Positions 55,413-64,000 of a DNA stretch of 64,000 bases are shown here, piece by piece. The notes beneath the pieces are model-generated. The model was not told where the DNA came from and ran no database searches. It saw only the letters and a program-made list of their open reading frames with translations. Position 1 is the stretch's first letter, and every line of letters starts with the position of its first letter. Made by a program: the position numbers and the translations under genes. Source of the stretch: Leptospira sp. 96542 (GTDB lineage Bacteria > Spirochaetota > Leptospiria > Leptospirales > Leptospiraceae); the NCBI GenBank assembly GCA_029310945.1, contig JARJFC010000017.1, positions 21,515 to 85,514 on the forward strand. Direction: 5' to 3'.

Positions 55413-57344
55413 TTGCAATCGTATCGTTTATTGATTTTACCGTTACTCATACTGGGAGTTTCGTTTACAATTCTGTACCCCAATTTTGCGGAAAGGACTT
55501 TGAAATTGGTTGTAAAAGATGAAGTTTACAATCTTGATGAAACCTCTAAAGATAATCTAACTTCCAATTTATTTGAACATTGGACAAAGGATTATGGTTT
55601 GGATTCTGGCTGGATCATCGAACCAAATACTGGTCTTCCACCAAAAGAAAATCCTGTGTACACTGTGACAGGCAGGTTTATAACTTCTGCGAAAATCAAT
55701 CAAATTTCGCAAGAAAACCAAGACCTCTTAAATGAATCAAAAAATAAACTCACACCTACTTGGATCGAAGAAATGATTCGAGGTGGAAAGTCACTTTCCG
55801 TTAAACTGGGATTGGACTTACAAGGTGGTATGCGGGTTGTATTAAAAGGTGATTTTGAAGATTACGTTACAAAACTAAAAGATATTTATGCAAAAGAAAT
55901 TAGTGACTTAAACGGTATTGTTTCGAACCCAAGTTCAAAACCCGACGAAGTGAGCAAAGCAAAGTCTCGTCTCGAAGAAATCGAGGCAAGTTTTGAGCTT
56001 TCTCCGATGCGTAAAATGACAGAACTTGAAAAAGCAAAACTAATCATCGATAATCGGCTTACAAGCCAAAACCTCACCGAACCACAAGTAAGGATCCAAA
56101 AAGAGCAAGATGCAATAGAAGTGTCTTTGCCAGGGGTTTCCAATTCTGCGGCAATACTTGAAATTTTGCAAAATACTGAGACCGTAGAATACCGGTTAGA
56201 AGAATCTGGTTCCACTATTGGTACTATGATTGAAAGATCGGAACGGAATTTGGCCGAAAATGGCAAACGAGAAGAAACAGACATTTTTAAATTCCAAGAA
56301 TTGGTTAAGAATAAAGCTTCCAAACAAAAACAAGAGAAATTCTTGGAATCTTTGGAAACCAAATACAATGTTCCAAAAGAATACAAATTGTTTCCAATGT
56401 GGGCTCGTGGAAATTCTGCTAAATCGGCATTACTTCCAAGATCGTTTGTAATTTTAGAACGTAAAATTGCACTCTCGGGAAACGATATGACGAGCGCCCA
56501 ACCTTCTTATAACTCAGATAGTTACGGTTGGCTTGTCAATTTTACCCTCACTCCCAATGGGGCTGAGAAATTTTTTGATCTAACCTCACAAAATCGTGGA
56601 CGCAAACTAGCGATTGTTTGGGGAGGTAAAGTAATTTCTAACCCCGAAATCAATGAACCAATCGCTGGTGGTAGAGCACAAATTTCTGGCAGTTTTTCTG
56701 ACCAAGATGCGATACGACTTGCCAATGTGATTTCTGAAGGAGCACTTCCAATACCACTATCTGTGCTTGAAATGCGTTTTATCGGCCCAACTCTTGGTAT
56801 TGAATCGATCGAAGTTGGTATCAAAGCAGTGGTGATCGGTTTTATGCTTGTTATGTTGTATATGATGTTGTATTACCGTCTGGGTGGCTTCGTTGCAGAT
56901 ATTTCACTTCTTTTTAATATAGTAATTTTGGCTGCATTACTTTCTCTAATGGATTTTACTCTCACCTTGCCTGGGTTTGCTGGTATTATCCTTACTGTTG
57001 GTATGGCTGTCGATGCAAACGTAATTATTTATGAAAGGATTCGCGAGGAAATTGAAGAAGGGCGAGCGTTATCAATTGCAGTGACCCGTGGTTTCGAAAA
57101 TGCATTTTGGACCATTATGGACGCGAACGTAACCACACTCATTGCTGGTATTTTGATGATCCGGTTGGGAAATGGTCCAATCAAAGGTTTCGCAATCACA
57201 CTTTGTTGGGGGATTGTGACTACTTTATTCACTTCGTTGTTTTTATCGAGGCTTTTCATGGAGTTAATGGTTAACCGGTTTGGTGTCCAACATCTCAATC
57301 TAAGGCCATTCTTTTTCGGAAAGAAGGAGGGGATCAATGTCTAG
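55413..57344 (+). CDS. secD: Protein translocase subunit SecD
   Basis: SecD of 643 residues using the proton gradient to pull proteins through SecYEG. Starts at TTG 55413 behind TAGGAG. N-terminal helix, large periplasmic domain (about 30-450) with LGLDLQGGMRVVL and INEPIAGGRAQISGSFS, and six-helix C-terminal part with GIILTVGMAVDANVIIYERIREE. The first periplasmic region is longer than in E. coli, with an unusual acidic-basic helix stretch around residues 145-230. secF overlaps by 8 bases. Confidence 0.96.
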   Translation: MQSYRLLILPLLILGVSFTILYPNFAERTLKLVVKDEVYNLDETSKDNLTSNLFEHWTKDYGLDSGWIIEPNTGLPPKENPVYTVTGRFITSAKINQISQENQDLLNESKNKLTPTWIEEMIRGGKSLSVKLGLDLQGGMRVVLKGDFEDYVTKLKDIYAKEISDLNGIVSNPSSKPDEVSKAKSRLEEIEASFELSPMRKMTELEKAKLIIDNRLTSQNLTEPQVRIQKEQDAIEVSLPGVSNSAAILEILQNTETVEYRLEESGSTIGTMIERSERNLAENGKREETDIFKFQELVKNKASKQKQEKFLESLETKYNVPKEYKLFPMWARGNSAKSALLPRSFVILERKIALSGNDMTSAQPSYNSDSYGWLVNFTLTPNGAEKFFDLTSQNRGRKLAIVWGGKVISNPEINEPIAGGRAQISGSFSDQDAIRLANVISEGALPIPLSVLEMRFIGPTLGIESIEVGIKAVVIGFMLVMLYMMLYYRLGGFVADISLLFNIVILAALLSLMDFTLTLPGFAGIILTVGMAVDANVIIYERIREEIEEGRALSIAVTRGFENAFWTIMDANVTTLIAGILMIRLGNGPIKGFAITLCWGIVTTLFTSLFLSRLFMELMVNRFGVQHLNLRPFFFGKKEGINV

Positions 57345-58278
57345 TTTTAATTATACAAAATTCAAAATCGTTACTCTACCCGTTTCCATATTAGCCATCA
57401 TTTTTGGCTTTGTGTATACATTTACTAAACATGGTGGGTTTGCGCACTCATTAGATTTTAATGGGGGTTTACGTACTGTTATCGAACTTCCTGCTGATAA
57501 GGATCGTAATGATTTAGAAAATTTTTTTAAAGAGAAAAACATTGAGGCTGTCATTTTACTCCTCGAAAAGGATAAAAATGTTTATCAGATGGACATTGGC
57601 CTTGGTTCGGTGAATGTGATTGAGAGTTTGTATAAGGCTTTGCCTGAAACTGAAAAAGAAGTTTCAACATCAGCCATTGATCGGTTCGTACAAATTTTTA
57701 GGTATGAGTTTAAACTTTCAAAAGATAAGGTTTTATCTGCAGACCAAGTGGGTGCTGTTGTTGGGGGTGAACTCATCGAAGTTGGATTCACACTTCTTTT
57801 GTCTACTCTAGCCATTATACTACTTTATTTGAGCATTCGTTCTCAGTTTAAGTTTGCCTTGGCATCGGCATTGGCTCTCATTCACGACGTACTTCTAACA
57901 GTGGCAATGATTGGTTTTTTTCAAATCAAACCGAGTGTTCCGATCATCGCCGCACTCCTCACTCTTCTTGGGTATTCGATCAATGATAAAATTGTTGTGT
58001 TTGACCGTATCCGCGAAAACTCACATGGTAAAGACAACCTTTCTTTAACGAATGTGATCAATGTATCAATTTCGCAAACGATGGGAAGGACGATAAACAC
58101 TTCACTTACCACTCTCATCTCTGTTGTGGCCATTATAGTGGGTGGTGCTGTCGAATTGTATGGTTTCGCATTTGTTCTGTTATTTGGTGTCATCGTTGGA
58201 ACATATTCTTCCATATTCATTGCTGCTCCCATTTCAGAAATTTACGATATCATTCGTCGAAAAAAGTCTCTCGTTTAG
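57337..58278 (+). CDS. secF: Protein translocase subunit SecF
   Basis: SecF of 313 residues, partner of SecD. Six hydrophobic segments with the short N-terminal FKIVTLPVSILAIIFGFVYT, SLDFNGGLRTVIELP, and the conserved LTLLGYSINDKIVVFDRIRE followed later by TLISVVAIIVGG. Starts within the secD end. ribD follows after 5 bases. Confidence 0.95.
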   Translation: MSSFNYTKFKIVTLPVSILAIIFGFVYTFTKHGGFAHSLDFNGGLRTVIELPADKDRNDLENFFKEKNIEAVILLLEKDKNVYQMDIGLGSVNVIESLYKALPETEKEVSTSAIDRFVQIFRYEFKLSKDKVLSADQVGAVVGGELIEVGFTLLLSTLAIILLYLSIRSQFKFALASALALIHDVLLTVAMIGFFQIKPSVPIIAALLTLLGYSINDKIVVFDRIRENSHGKDNLSLTNVINVSISQTMGRTINTSLTTLISVVAIIVGGAVELYGFAFVLLFGVIVGTYSSIFIAAPISEIYDIIRRKKSLV

Positions 58279-58283
58279 TTTCG

Positions 58284-59507
58284 ATGGATGCAGAGTTTAG
58301 GAGGCAAATCTATTCTCTGCATTCTGAACTCGGTTTTATGGCTATGGGCAAAACGGGTGGAAACCCACCGGTCTCTGCTGTCCTTCATGACGTTCATGGA
58401 AAAATTTTAGCCACCGGAAATACACAAGGGTTTGGCAAGGACCACGCAGAACGTTTCCTCTATCGTAATTATTTTCAAAACAATGAGTTTCCAACCCATC
58501 TTTCTGTTAGCCTTGAGCCGTGTACTCATTTTGGTAACACACCACCTTGTAAAGATTTGGTACTCGCAAATCACCCAGTTACTTTAAAAATAGGTTGGAA
58601 AGACCCCAATCCCTTAGTTGAATCTGGCAATTGGGAAGATTATAAATTGAATGGAACCACTGTTTCTCTCGATCCACTGCTCGCCAAATTCAGCCTTCCT
58701 TTTTTGCAAGGTTTTTTGAAACGAATCCAAAAAGGAAAACCTTGGGTGGTCATCAAATCGGCCACATCCGAAGAAGGTCATTACGCTTCACTATCGGGAA
58801 AACAAGTTTCCATTAGCGCAAAAGAATCCAATCTCTACTTACAGATGTTACGTGCGAAGATGGATGCCATTGCTGTTGGCCCAAACACTGTCAAAATTGA
58901 CAGTCCTTCCTTACACTTTCGATTGGAGGAAGACTCTCTAAGCCGAGCGGGGGATTCAAAAAAAGTTTTGGATCCCACTCCCTTTTTTCATGCGGGAACT
59001 GATCTTTTAGATACTTTGTTACAATTGGCAAAATCAAAAGCAAATGATCATATTGAAAATCATATACAATACCAACCATTTCGAATTTTTTTCATACATC
59101 CAAACCTTTGGCCTGATGAAATTTTTTTTGAGAAACAAAACGACTTAAACAAACAGTTTGGTAAAAAATTGGTTTTGTTTTTTATTTTGGACAAAGGTTT
59201 GGATGAAAACCAAATGTCTAAACTGAAATCTTTATCGGAGTTTGAACCTTGGGAAATCGGAAAGGATGGCGGTGTTATCTTCTTAAAAACGCTCGCCAAA
59301 CTTGGAATTAATTCACTTCTTTGTGAGGCTGGTGATTTTTTTCCAAAATTTTTGGATGGTGTAATGGATGAGGAAGATGTGGTTTTAGAAATTAGATCTA
59401 AAGTTTCTATTCCTGAAGGAAAGTTGTTTTATTATCACAATCACAAAATGATTTCAGAATTTTTAGTTGGTGATGACAGGTTTATTTTACGCCATTGGAG
59501 GTCTTAA
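58284..59507 (+). CDS. ribD: Riboflavin biosynthesis deaminase (RibD-like), divergent reductase domain
   Basis: Protein of 407 residues. The N-terminal deaminase has the zinc site KDHAERFLY (HAE) and EPCTHFGNTPPCKDL (PCxxxGxTPPC), the standard RibD signature. The C-terminal RibD_C reductase domain begins around residue 155 (PWVVIKSATSEEG, KMDAIAVGPNTVKIDSP) but is more diverged than usual and longer. It would deaminate and reduce the pyrimidine intermediate of riboflavin synthesis. ribE starts one base after its stop. Confidence 0.87.
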   Translation: MDAEFRRQIYSLHSELGFMAMGKTGGNPPVSAVLHDVHGKILATGNTQGFGKDHAERFLYRNYFQNNEFPTHLSVSLEPCTHFGNTPPCKDLVLANHPVTLKIGWKDPNPLVESGNWEDYKLNGTTVSLDPLLAKFSLPFLQGFLKRIQKGKPWVVIKSATSEEGHYASLSGKQVSISAKESNLYLQMLRAKMDAIAVGPNTVKIDSPSLHFRLEEDSLSRAGDSKKVLDPTPFFHAGTDLLDTLLQLAKSKANDHIENHIQYQPFRIFFIHPNLWPDEIFFEKQNDLNKQFGKKLVLFFILDKGLDENQMSKLKSLSEFEPWEIGKDGGVIFLKTLAKLGINSLLCEAGDFFPKFLDGVMDEEDVVLEIRSKVSIPEGKLFYYHNHKMISEFLVGDDRFILRHWRS

Positions 59508-59508
59508 T

Positions 59509-60117
59509 ATGTTTACAGGTTTGATTGAAACAACAGGCAAAGTGATAAAAATGGAATCAGTCGATTCGGGAATTCAATTTTCGATTCTGACAAAGTGGCA
59601 AAATCCAGATCTAAAAAAAGGGGATTCGATCGCTATTTCTGGTGCCTGTATGACAGTCACAGACTTTAAAGAAGAGGGAAATGAATTTTCATTTTATACT
59701 TCTTATAAATCTCTTGAGCTTACTAACTTATCTAATTTACAACTGGGGAACATCGTCAACTTAGAAAGAGCAATGGCCGTAAACCAAAGGTTTGGTGGTC
59801 ATTTGGTCCAAGGCCATGTGGATGGTGTAGGTGTTCTGCAATCGATAAAAAAAATCGAAACCGGTGTGTTTGAATTTTGGATCCAAATCCCAGAAACTTT
59901 GGCTGCCTATTTTGTAAAAAAAGGTTCAGTCACCGTGGATGGGATTAGCCTCACTGTGGTGGATGTAAAAGAAGGTTCCATCCAACTCGTCCTTATCCCA
60001 GAAACCATGGAAAAAACCAACGCCCATATTTGGAAAGAAGGACAGAAACTCAATTTGGAAGTGGACATCCTTGCAAAGTATGTGGAAAATTTTTTAAGAC
60101 TACGAACGTCTGAGTAA
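59509..60117 (+). CDS. ribE: Riboflavin synthase alpha chain
   Basis: Riboflavin synthase of 202 residues (the alpha chain type, two lumazine-binding repeats). Start ATG 59509, MFTGLIETTGKV, is the canonical N-terminus. The second repeat has VNQRFGGHLVQGHVDGVG and VTVDGISLTVVDV. Catalyses the dismutation of dimethylribityllumazine. It ends overlapping the convergent STAS gene by 18 bases. Confidence 0.95.
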   Translation: MFTGLIETTGKVIKMESVDSGIQFSILTKWQNPDLKKGDSIAISGACMTVTDFKEEGNEFSFYTSYKSLELTNLSNLQLGNIVNLERAMAVNQRFGGHLVQGHVDGVGVLQSIKKIETGVFEFWIQIPETLAAYFVKKGSVTVDGISLTVVDVKEGSIQLVLIPETMEKTNAHIWKEGQKLNLEVDILAKYVENFLRLRTSE

Positions 60118-60477
60118 TTCATCGATATCAGAATCGTCGTCATCGGTTACATATTTTTTTGTAAAATCGTCTGCATTCAGAATCTCAAAAAACATATCCA
60201 ATTTAGCCAATTTAAAAACATTCTGGATCATAGGTTTCATTCCTACGAGGATGAGTTTACCTTTTTTATTTTTTAAAACGTTTAAACTTTTGATGAGAGA
60301 GCCTATGCCAGAAGAATCGATGTAATCGAGCCTGTTCATATCAATGGCCACAACTGGCGGGTTTGGTTCCACGAGTTTCGCAAATATGGATTCAAATTCT
60401 TCGGTAGATTCAATGTCAAATTTACCCGCAATTTCAATGGATTTTATTTTTCCGACTGTATTCAGTTTTAATTCCAA
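60100..60477 (-). CDS. STAS-domain anti-sigma factor antagonist
   Basis: Single STAS-domain protein of 125 residues, SpoIIAA-like. The phosphorylatable Ser lies in RLDYIDSSGIGSLIKSLN. Starts at TTG 60477 with GGGAG upstream. Acts by releasing a sigma factor or another partner from an anti-sigma kinase; no kinase gene lies nearby. The acidic C-terminal tail is Asp-rich (TDDDDSDIDELLRRS). Confidence 0.9.
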   Translation of the reverse strand: MELKLNTVGKIKSIEIAGKFDIESTEEFESIFAKLVEPNPPVVAIDMNRLDYIDSSGIGSLIKSLNVLKNKKGKLILVGMKPMIQNVFKLAKLDMFFEILNADDFTKKYVTDDDDSDIDELLRRS

Positions 60478-60599
60478 AACTCACTCCCAATTCCGAGTAA
60501 TTGGGGCAGAAGAAAGTTAAAAAATCAATGAATTTCTTTCAGAATCTACTTTAATTCGGAACGCAATTCACAGTCTTAGTATATAGAGGGTGTCCATTC

Positions 60600-61808
60600 A
60601 TGATACGTCCAATTGAAGAAGCAATCGAAGAAATCCGCCAGGGGAAGATGATCATCCTCGTAGACTCCGAAGACCGAGAAAATGAAGGTGATTTGGTGGT
60701 TGCGTCCTCCTTTGCCGATAAAGACAAAATCAATTTTATGGCCACATACGGCCGCGGCCTCATTTGTGTTCCTATGGAAGGTGACCGTTTGCGGCACCTG
60801 GGTCTGGGCAAAATGGTGGATGATCTGAGTCTTGGTGACAAACACGGAACTGCTTTTACCGTTTCTGTGGACGCAAAACATGGCACAAGCACGGGGATTT
60901 CTGCCCACGACCGCGCAAAAACGGTGGAAGTTTTACTCGATTCGAATTCCAAACCCGATGATTTGGTGCGACCCGGGCATCTATTCCCTTTACAAGCGGT
61001 TCCTGGCGGGGTTTTACGGAGGGCAGGGCACACCGAAGCCTCTGTCGACTTGGCAAAGTTAGCTGGCTTGTATCCAAGTGGGGTAATATGTGAGATCATG
61101 AACGATGATGGATCGATGGCCAGGTTAACTGATTTAGAAAAATTTGCAAAAGTTCATAATCTAAATATTTATACAATCGAAGATCTCATCCGCTACAGAA
61201 GATCAAAAGAAAATTTAATCCATATGGAAGTGGAGACAAACTTGCCAACTGAATATGGAGATTTTCGCATTAGAGCTTACTCAACTCAAATTGATGATAA
61301 AATCCATATGGCTTTGGTCAAAGGAGAGATTAATCCTGATGAGCCAATCCTTGTCCGAGTCCATAGCGAATGTTTGACGGGAGATATTTTTTCAAGCCAG
61401 AGATGTGATTGTGGTCCACAACTTCATAATGCTCTCCGAATGATCGAAAAAGAAGGTAAGGGGGTACTTTTATACATGCGTCAAGAAGGACGTGGCATTG
61501 GCATCATCAATAAATTAAAGGCATATTCTTTACAAGAGGGGGGGCTTGATACGGTCGAAGCCAATGAAAAATTGGGTTTTGCTCCCGATCTCCGAGAGTA
61601 TGGAATTGGAGCTCAGATTTTACGGGATGTGGGTGTGAAACAAATGAAACTCATCACAAACAACCCAAGAAAAATTGTGGGTCTTGAAGGGTACAATTTG
61701 CACGTAACAGAACGGGTTCCCATTGAAATCATTGCCGTGGAAGAAAACGCACGTTATTTGGCCACAAAACGAAATAAATTAGGTCACCTTTTGAACTTAC
61801 ATGGTTAA
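60600..61808 (+). CDS. ribBA: Bifunctional DHBP synthase / GTP cyclohydrolase II (RibBA)
   Basis: Fusion enzyme of 402 residues that supplies both riboflavin precursors. N-terminal DHBP synthase (1-200) with [34 protein letters not shown] and [11 protein letters not shown]-terminal GTP cyclohydrolase II (about 205-400) with the zinc site [20 protein letters not shown] and [13 protein letters not shown]. The 122-base gap upstream shows no FMN riboswitch. Separated from ribDE only by the STAS gene. Confidence 0.96.
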   Translation: MIRPIEEAIEEIRQGKMIILVDSEDRENEGDLVVASSFADKDKINFMATYGRGLICVPMEGDRLRHLGLGKMVDDLSLGDKHGTAFTVSVDAKHGTSTGISAHDRAKTVEVLLDSNSKPDDLVRPGHLFPLQAVPGGVLRRAGHTEASVDLAKLAGLYPSGVICEIMNDDGSMARLTDLEKFAKVHNLNIYTIEDLIRYRRSKENLIHMEVETNLPTEYGDFRIRAYSTQIDDKIHMALVKGEINPDEPILVRVHSECLTGDIFSSQRCDCGPQLHNALRMIEKEGKGVLLYMRQEGRGIGIINKLKAYSLQEGGLDTVEANEKLGFAPDLREYGIGAQILRDVGVKQMKLITNNPRKIVGLEGYNLHVTERVPIEIIAVEENARYLATKRNKLGHLLNLHG

Positions 61809-61816
61809 AAGGTAAT

Positions 61817-61848
61817 CCAAAAAAAAGTTTATATAAAGTTTCTTTTGG
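61817..61848. terminator. Palindromic hairpin between ribBA and pdxH
   Basis: A 32-base near-perfect palindrome from CCAAAA to TTTTGG with mismatches at only two symmetric pairs of positions. It sits between the two convergent stops and can act in both directions, being A/T-rich on both arms. Confidence 0.4.
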
Positions 61849-61864
61849 CCATTGCACATTTGGG

Positions 61865-62512
61865 TTATGGGGAAAGTCTTTGTTTTTTCCAGATTCCATT
61901 CTTTAGTTCAAATTGGATTCGGTCGTGTAACCTACCCACACGACCCTGCCAAAATTCAATTAAATTTGGTTTCAAAACATAACCACCCCAGTTTTCGGGT
62001 TTAGGAATGTTTTGGCCTTCCCAAAGTTTGGTTAGATTTTTCATTTTTGACTCAATTTCTTCTCTTGAATTTAATATGGCACTTTGGTTTGATGCGATAG
62101 CACCTAACTGTGATTCTCTGGGGCGGGATCCAAAATATATTTCCGATTCTTCTTTCGAAATTTTTTCAACAATTCCTTGGATCCGAATTTGACGTTCTGT
62201 TTTTGCCCAAAAAAAAGTGAGAGCGGCTTTTGGGTTCATCGCCAATTGTTTTCCCTTTTTGGATTCATAATTAGTAAAAAATACAAAACCTTCCGATTCC
62301 ACTCCTTTGAGTAAAACCACACGAGCAGAAGGTTGACCATCTTCTCCTGCTGTAGAAAGTATTGTGGCATTTGGCTCTTCTTCTTTGGCTTCAATGGCTT
62401 CTTGGAACCAAGAGTTGAAAAATAAAATTGGATCCGAACCAACTGTAGTTTCTGAAAGTTCTGAGCGAGAATACGATTTTCTCATCGATGATAAATCATT
62501 TGGTGCTTCCAT
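61865..62512 (-). CDS. pdxH: Pyridoxamine 5'-phosphate oxidase
   Basis: FMN enzyme of 215 residues forming pyridoxal 5'-phosphate. Family motifs: MRKSYSRSELSE near the N-terminus, ARVVLLKGVESEGFVFFTNY, KTERQIRIQG, SRPRESQLGAIASNQS and the C-terminal WQGRVGRLHDRIQF with substrate-binding Arg and His. ATG 62512 overlaps the prepilin peptidase gene by 17 bases, so the pair is one transcript. Confidence 0.95.
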   Translation of the reverse strand: MEAPNDLSSMRKSYSRSELSETTVGSDPILFFNSWFQEAIEAKEEEPNATILSTAGEDGQPSARVVLLKGVESEGFVFFTNYESKKGKQLAMNPKAALTFFWAKTERQIRIQGIVEKISKEESEIYFGSRPRESQLGAIASNQSAILNSREEIESKMKNLTKLWEGQNIPKPENWGGYVLKPNLIEFWQGRVGRLHDRIQFELKNGIWKKQRLSP

Positions 62513-63326
62513 AAATATCTAATCCTTGTAGTTGGTAGTGATTCATTAAAAGTTCAGTGGTGAGACTTATGAATAATCCTAAAGAAAAATAGAGTCCCAT
62601 TGGTATCTTTTTGCCCTTTAGCGATTCGCCACGTTTTTTTGAAACTAAAGTTAAGAACAGAGCCAAAACATAAGCCGAATTCAAATAAACCATCCAATAA
62701 GGATGACCTACGATAAAAGCAAAAACTGGTGAAAACAAAACATCTCCAAGGCCTGTGCCACCAGGGAAGGCAAAATAGATAATGGTATAAAATAAACCAA
62801 AACCGAGGAGAACATATAAATTCGTTAAGTCAGGTATTGAGTCGTATAACAAAAATTTAGTGACTATGCCGAATAATAATATAAATGCTAAATTTTCATA
62901 ATCTAAAATGAATTTTTCAGAATCAGTGATCATGGAAATGAGAAGGTGACCAAGTAAAATTGTAAAACACACGGAAGCCAAAACATTATTTGTGATGAAA
63001 TACAAAACACAGAGAAAAAAACCCAAAAAAAACTCCGATAGTGGATAGAGTTTTTTAAGCGGCATATCACAGTGATTACATTTTCCCCTAGTAATAAAAT
63101 AACCTAAGTTAGGAATGAGTGAAAGTTTTTCGACTGGGAGTTCACAACGAGGGCAATGGCTGGGAGTTCCAAAAATTTCCTTCCATTTTTGTAATGTAGA
63201 TTTGTTTTTCCGTTTTTTTCCGTAAAAATATTCGAGTATTCTTTCGGCTAATGTTATGTAGAAACTGGCTATACTTGCACCAATCAAAAATAAAAGTAAA
63301 TACAAAGGTAGTGTATACCCTTCCAT
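62496..63326 (-). CDS. Prepilin peptidase (A24 family)
   Basis: Integral membrane aspartic peptidase of 276 residues that cleaves and N-methylates type IV prepilins and pseudopilins. An N-terminal zinc ribbon has paired Cys: HCPRCELP and GKCNHCDMP. The catalytic Asp pair lies in ITDSEKFILDYENL and the GxGD motif GGTGLGDVLF. About seven to eight helices. The first Asp motif lacks the usual Pro before the second Asp. Overlaps pdxH at its 3' end. The aminotransferase gene lies upstream on the same strand, its stop adjoining this start. Confidence 0.87.
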   Translation of the reverse strand: MEGYTLPLYLLLFLIGASIASFYITLAERILEYFYGKKRKNKSTLQKWKEIFGTPSHCPRCELPVEKLSLIPNLGYFITRGKCNHCDMPLKKLYPLSEFFLGFFLCVLYFITNNVLASVCFTILLGHLLISMITDSEKFILDYENLAFILLFGIVTKFLLYDSIPDLTNLYVLLGFGLFYTIIYFAFPGGTGLGDVLFSPVFAFIVGHPYWMVYLNSAYVLALFLTLVSKKRGESLKGKKIPMGLYFSLGLFISLTTELLMNHYQLQGLDIYGSTK

Positions 63327-64000
63327 TTAGGATTCCTTTGCTAATTCCTGTAAGGCCGTCATTCCTCGTTTTAAGGTTTCCCATTCTGTTGCAAAGGAGA
63401 GGCGCACAAAGTTTTTTTTGTCACAAAAAATAAAACCTGGCACGAGGATTAAATCCTTTTTAACTGCCCTTAGGATAAAATCTTCATCAGTCCCTGGAAT
63501 TTGGAAAAAGGAATAAAATGCGCCTCCAGATTTTTGGAGAGGAAAATGATCCTTTAAGGATGAATACACAAAATCTCTTTTTTCACGGTAGTCACTTATG
63601 TACGAACTCATGTCGGTTTTTAAGGCTTCAATCCCTGCCCATTGGGTGATAGAAGGTGCGCAAACAACAGTATACTGTTGTAAGGTTGTAAGGCCTTGGA
63701 TTATCTTTTCTTCCGCAAGGATGGTCGCAAGCCTGAGCCCTGTCATATTATAAGTTTTGGAAAAACCAGTGAGTGTAATGGTTTTTTCATATTCGGAACC
63801 GATAGAAAAGAATTTGCCATCATAGTCGAAAAGTTCATAAATTTCATCAGAAATAAGGTAAGCCCCTGTTTTCTCCGCAAGGTTTGCCAAAGCCCTTAGT
63901 TGTTCCTTGGATAGAACTTTGCCCGTGGGGTTGGATGGATTCGAAAAAATAATGAGTTTGAATTTCCTACTCTCCAAATCCACCAAATCAGCGGGCGTAA
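63327..64000 (-). CDS. Class I/II aminotransferase, N-terminus cut by window edge
   Basis: C-terminal 224 residues of a PLP aminotransferase; the frame is open to the window edge, so the N-terminal part lies outside. PLP-site features: FSNPSNPTGKVLS, SDEIYELFDYDG and the lysine motif GFSKTYNMTGLR (Lys in SKTY), followed by the conserved Arg in FVRLSFA that binds the substrate carboxylate. This is the aspartate/alanine aminotransferase fold; the exact substrate cannot be stated. Its stop adjoins the prepilin peptidase start. Confidence 0.9.
   Translation of the reverse strand, partial: TPADLVDLESRKFKLIIFSNPSNPTGKVLSKEQLRALANLAEKTGAYLISDEIYELFDYDGKFFSIGSEYEKTITLTGFSKTYNMTGLRLATILAEEKIIQGLTTLQQYTVVCAPSITQWAGIEALKTDMSSYISDYREKRDFVYSSLKDHFPLQKSGGAFYSFFQIPGTDEDFILRAVKKDLILVPGFIFCDKKNFVRLSFATEWETLKRGMTALQELAKES

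Noticed and set aside
60478..60599. FMN riboswitch before ribBA
   Set aside because: No conserved RFN-element stems or the characteristic AGGG/GAUUC blocks could be found in the 122-base gap.
1..64000. tRNA or rRNA genes
   Set aside because: All gaps of over 100 bases were read on both strands; no cloverleaf with GGTTCGAATCC-type T arm and no rRNA core sequence was recognised by eye.

Overview
The window reads as a chromosomal segment of a spirochaete of the genus Leptospira. I infer this from the AT-rich coding style, frequent TTG starts, permissive lipoboxes ending in Cys (VSC, LTSC, FVAC, ILFC), a complete Alternative Complex III operon, an AhpC-SufB pair and a discoidin-type lipoprotein. 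A saprophytic species is my best guess but is not proven. Nothing indicates a prophage, plasmid or large island. The layout is mostly ordinary chromosome: no rRNA, tRNA, insertion sequence or CRISPR array was seen.

Region 1 (1-13.7 kb): the 3' part of an ABC-F ATPase; ahpC with a Fur/PerR-type palindrome lying on its -10 element; a lone sufB; a secreted sugar-dehydrogenase lipoprotein with an LTA-synthase-like sulfatase; a sterol-desaturase-family membrane hydroxylase on the minus strand; rlmN overlapped by a Cys-rich lipoprotein and an ArnT-type glycosyltransferase; and a chemoreceptor.

Region 2 (13.9-22 kb): actABCDEF, a full Alternative Complex III (quinol:electron-acceptor oxidoreductase) followed by an SH3-like lipoprotein that may be an accessory subunit.

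Region 3 (22-32 kb) is the most accessory-looking part: a decayed TetR-family regulator, a MarR regulator with a perfect upstream inverted repeat and a translationally coupled membrane protein, a class III cyclase-like protein with an apparently leaderless promoter, a helicase-TPR operon, a 51-residue gene with a perfect ribosome-binding site, a dienoyl-CoA isomerase-like crotonase coupled to an atypical Lgt, a DoxX protein with an operator-like palindrome, a repeat element, a DJ-1/PfpI protein and a Crp-type regulator.

Region 4 (32-41 kb): a discoidin lipoprotein, a polytopic membrane protein, VanW and a VanX-type D,D-dipeptidase in a tight row, then an M23 peptidase, a poly(A)/CCA nucleotidyltransferase, a REC-histidine kinase protein and ThiL.

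Region 5 (41-64 kb) is core housekeeping: rplM-rpsI, an MFS transporter, alaS-yajQ, ftsK-lolA-rodZ-rimO-pgsA-trpD, yajC-(unknown)-secD-secF-ribD-ribE, a STAS protein, ribBA, and on the minus strand pdxH, a prepilin peptidase and a partial aminotransferase.

No clearly unprecedented multi-gene system stands out. The best leads are the VanW-VanX-membrane protein-lipoprotein row, the ActF-linked lipoprotein, the unknown yajC-secD linker gene, the 51-residue gene at 27.3 kb, and several unusually legible regulatory sites.
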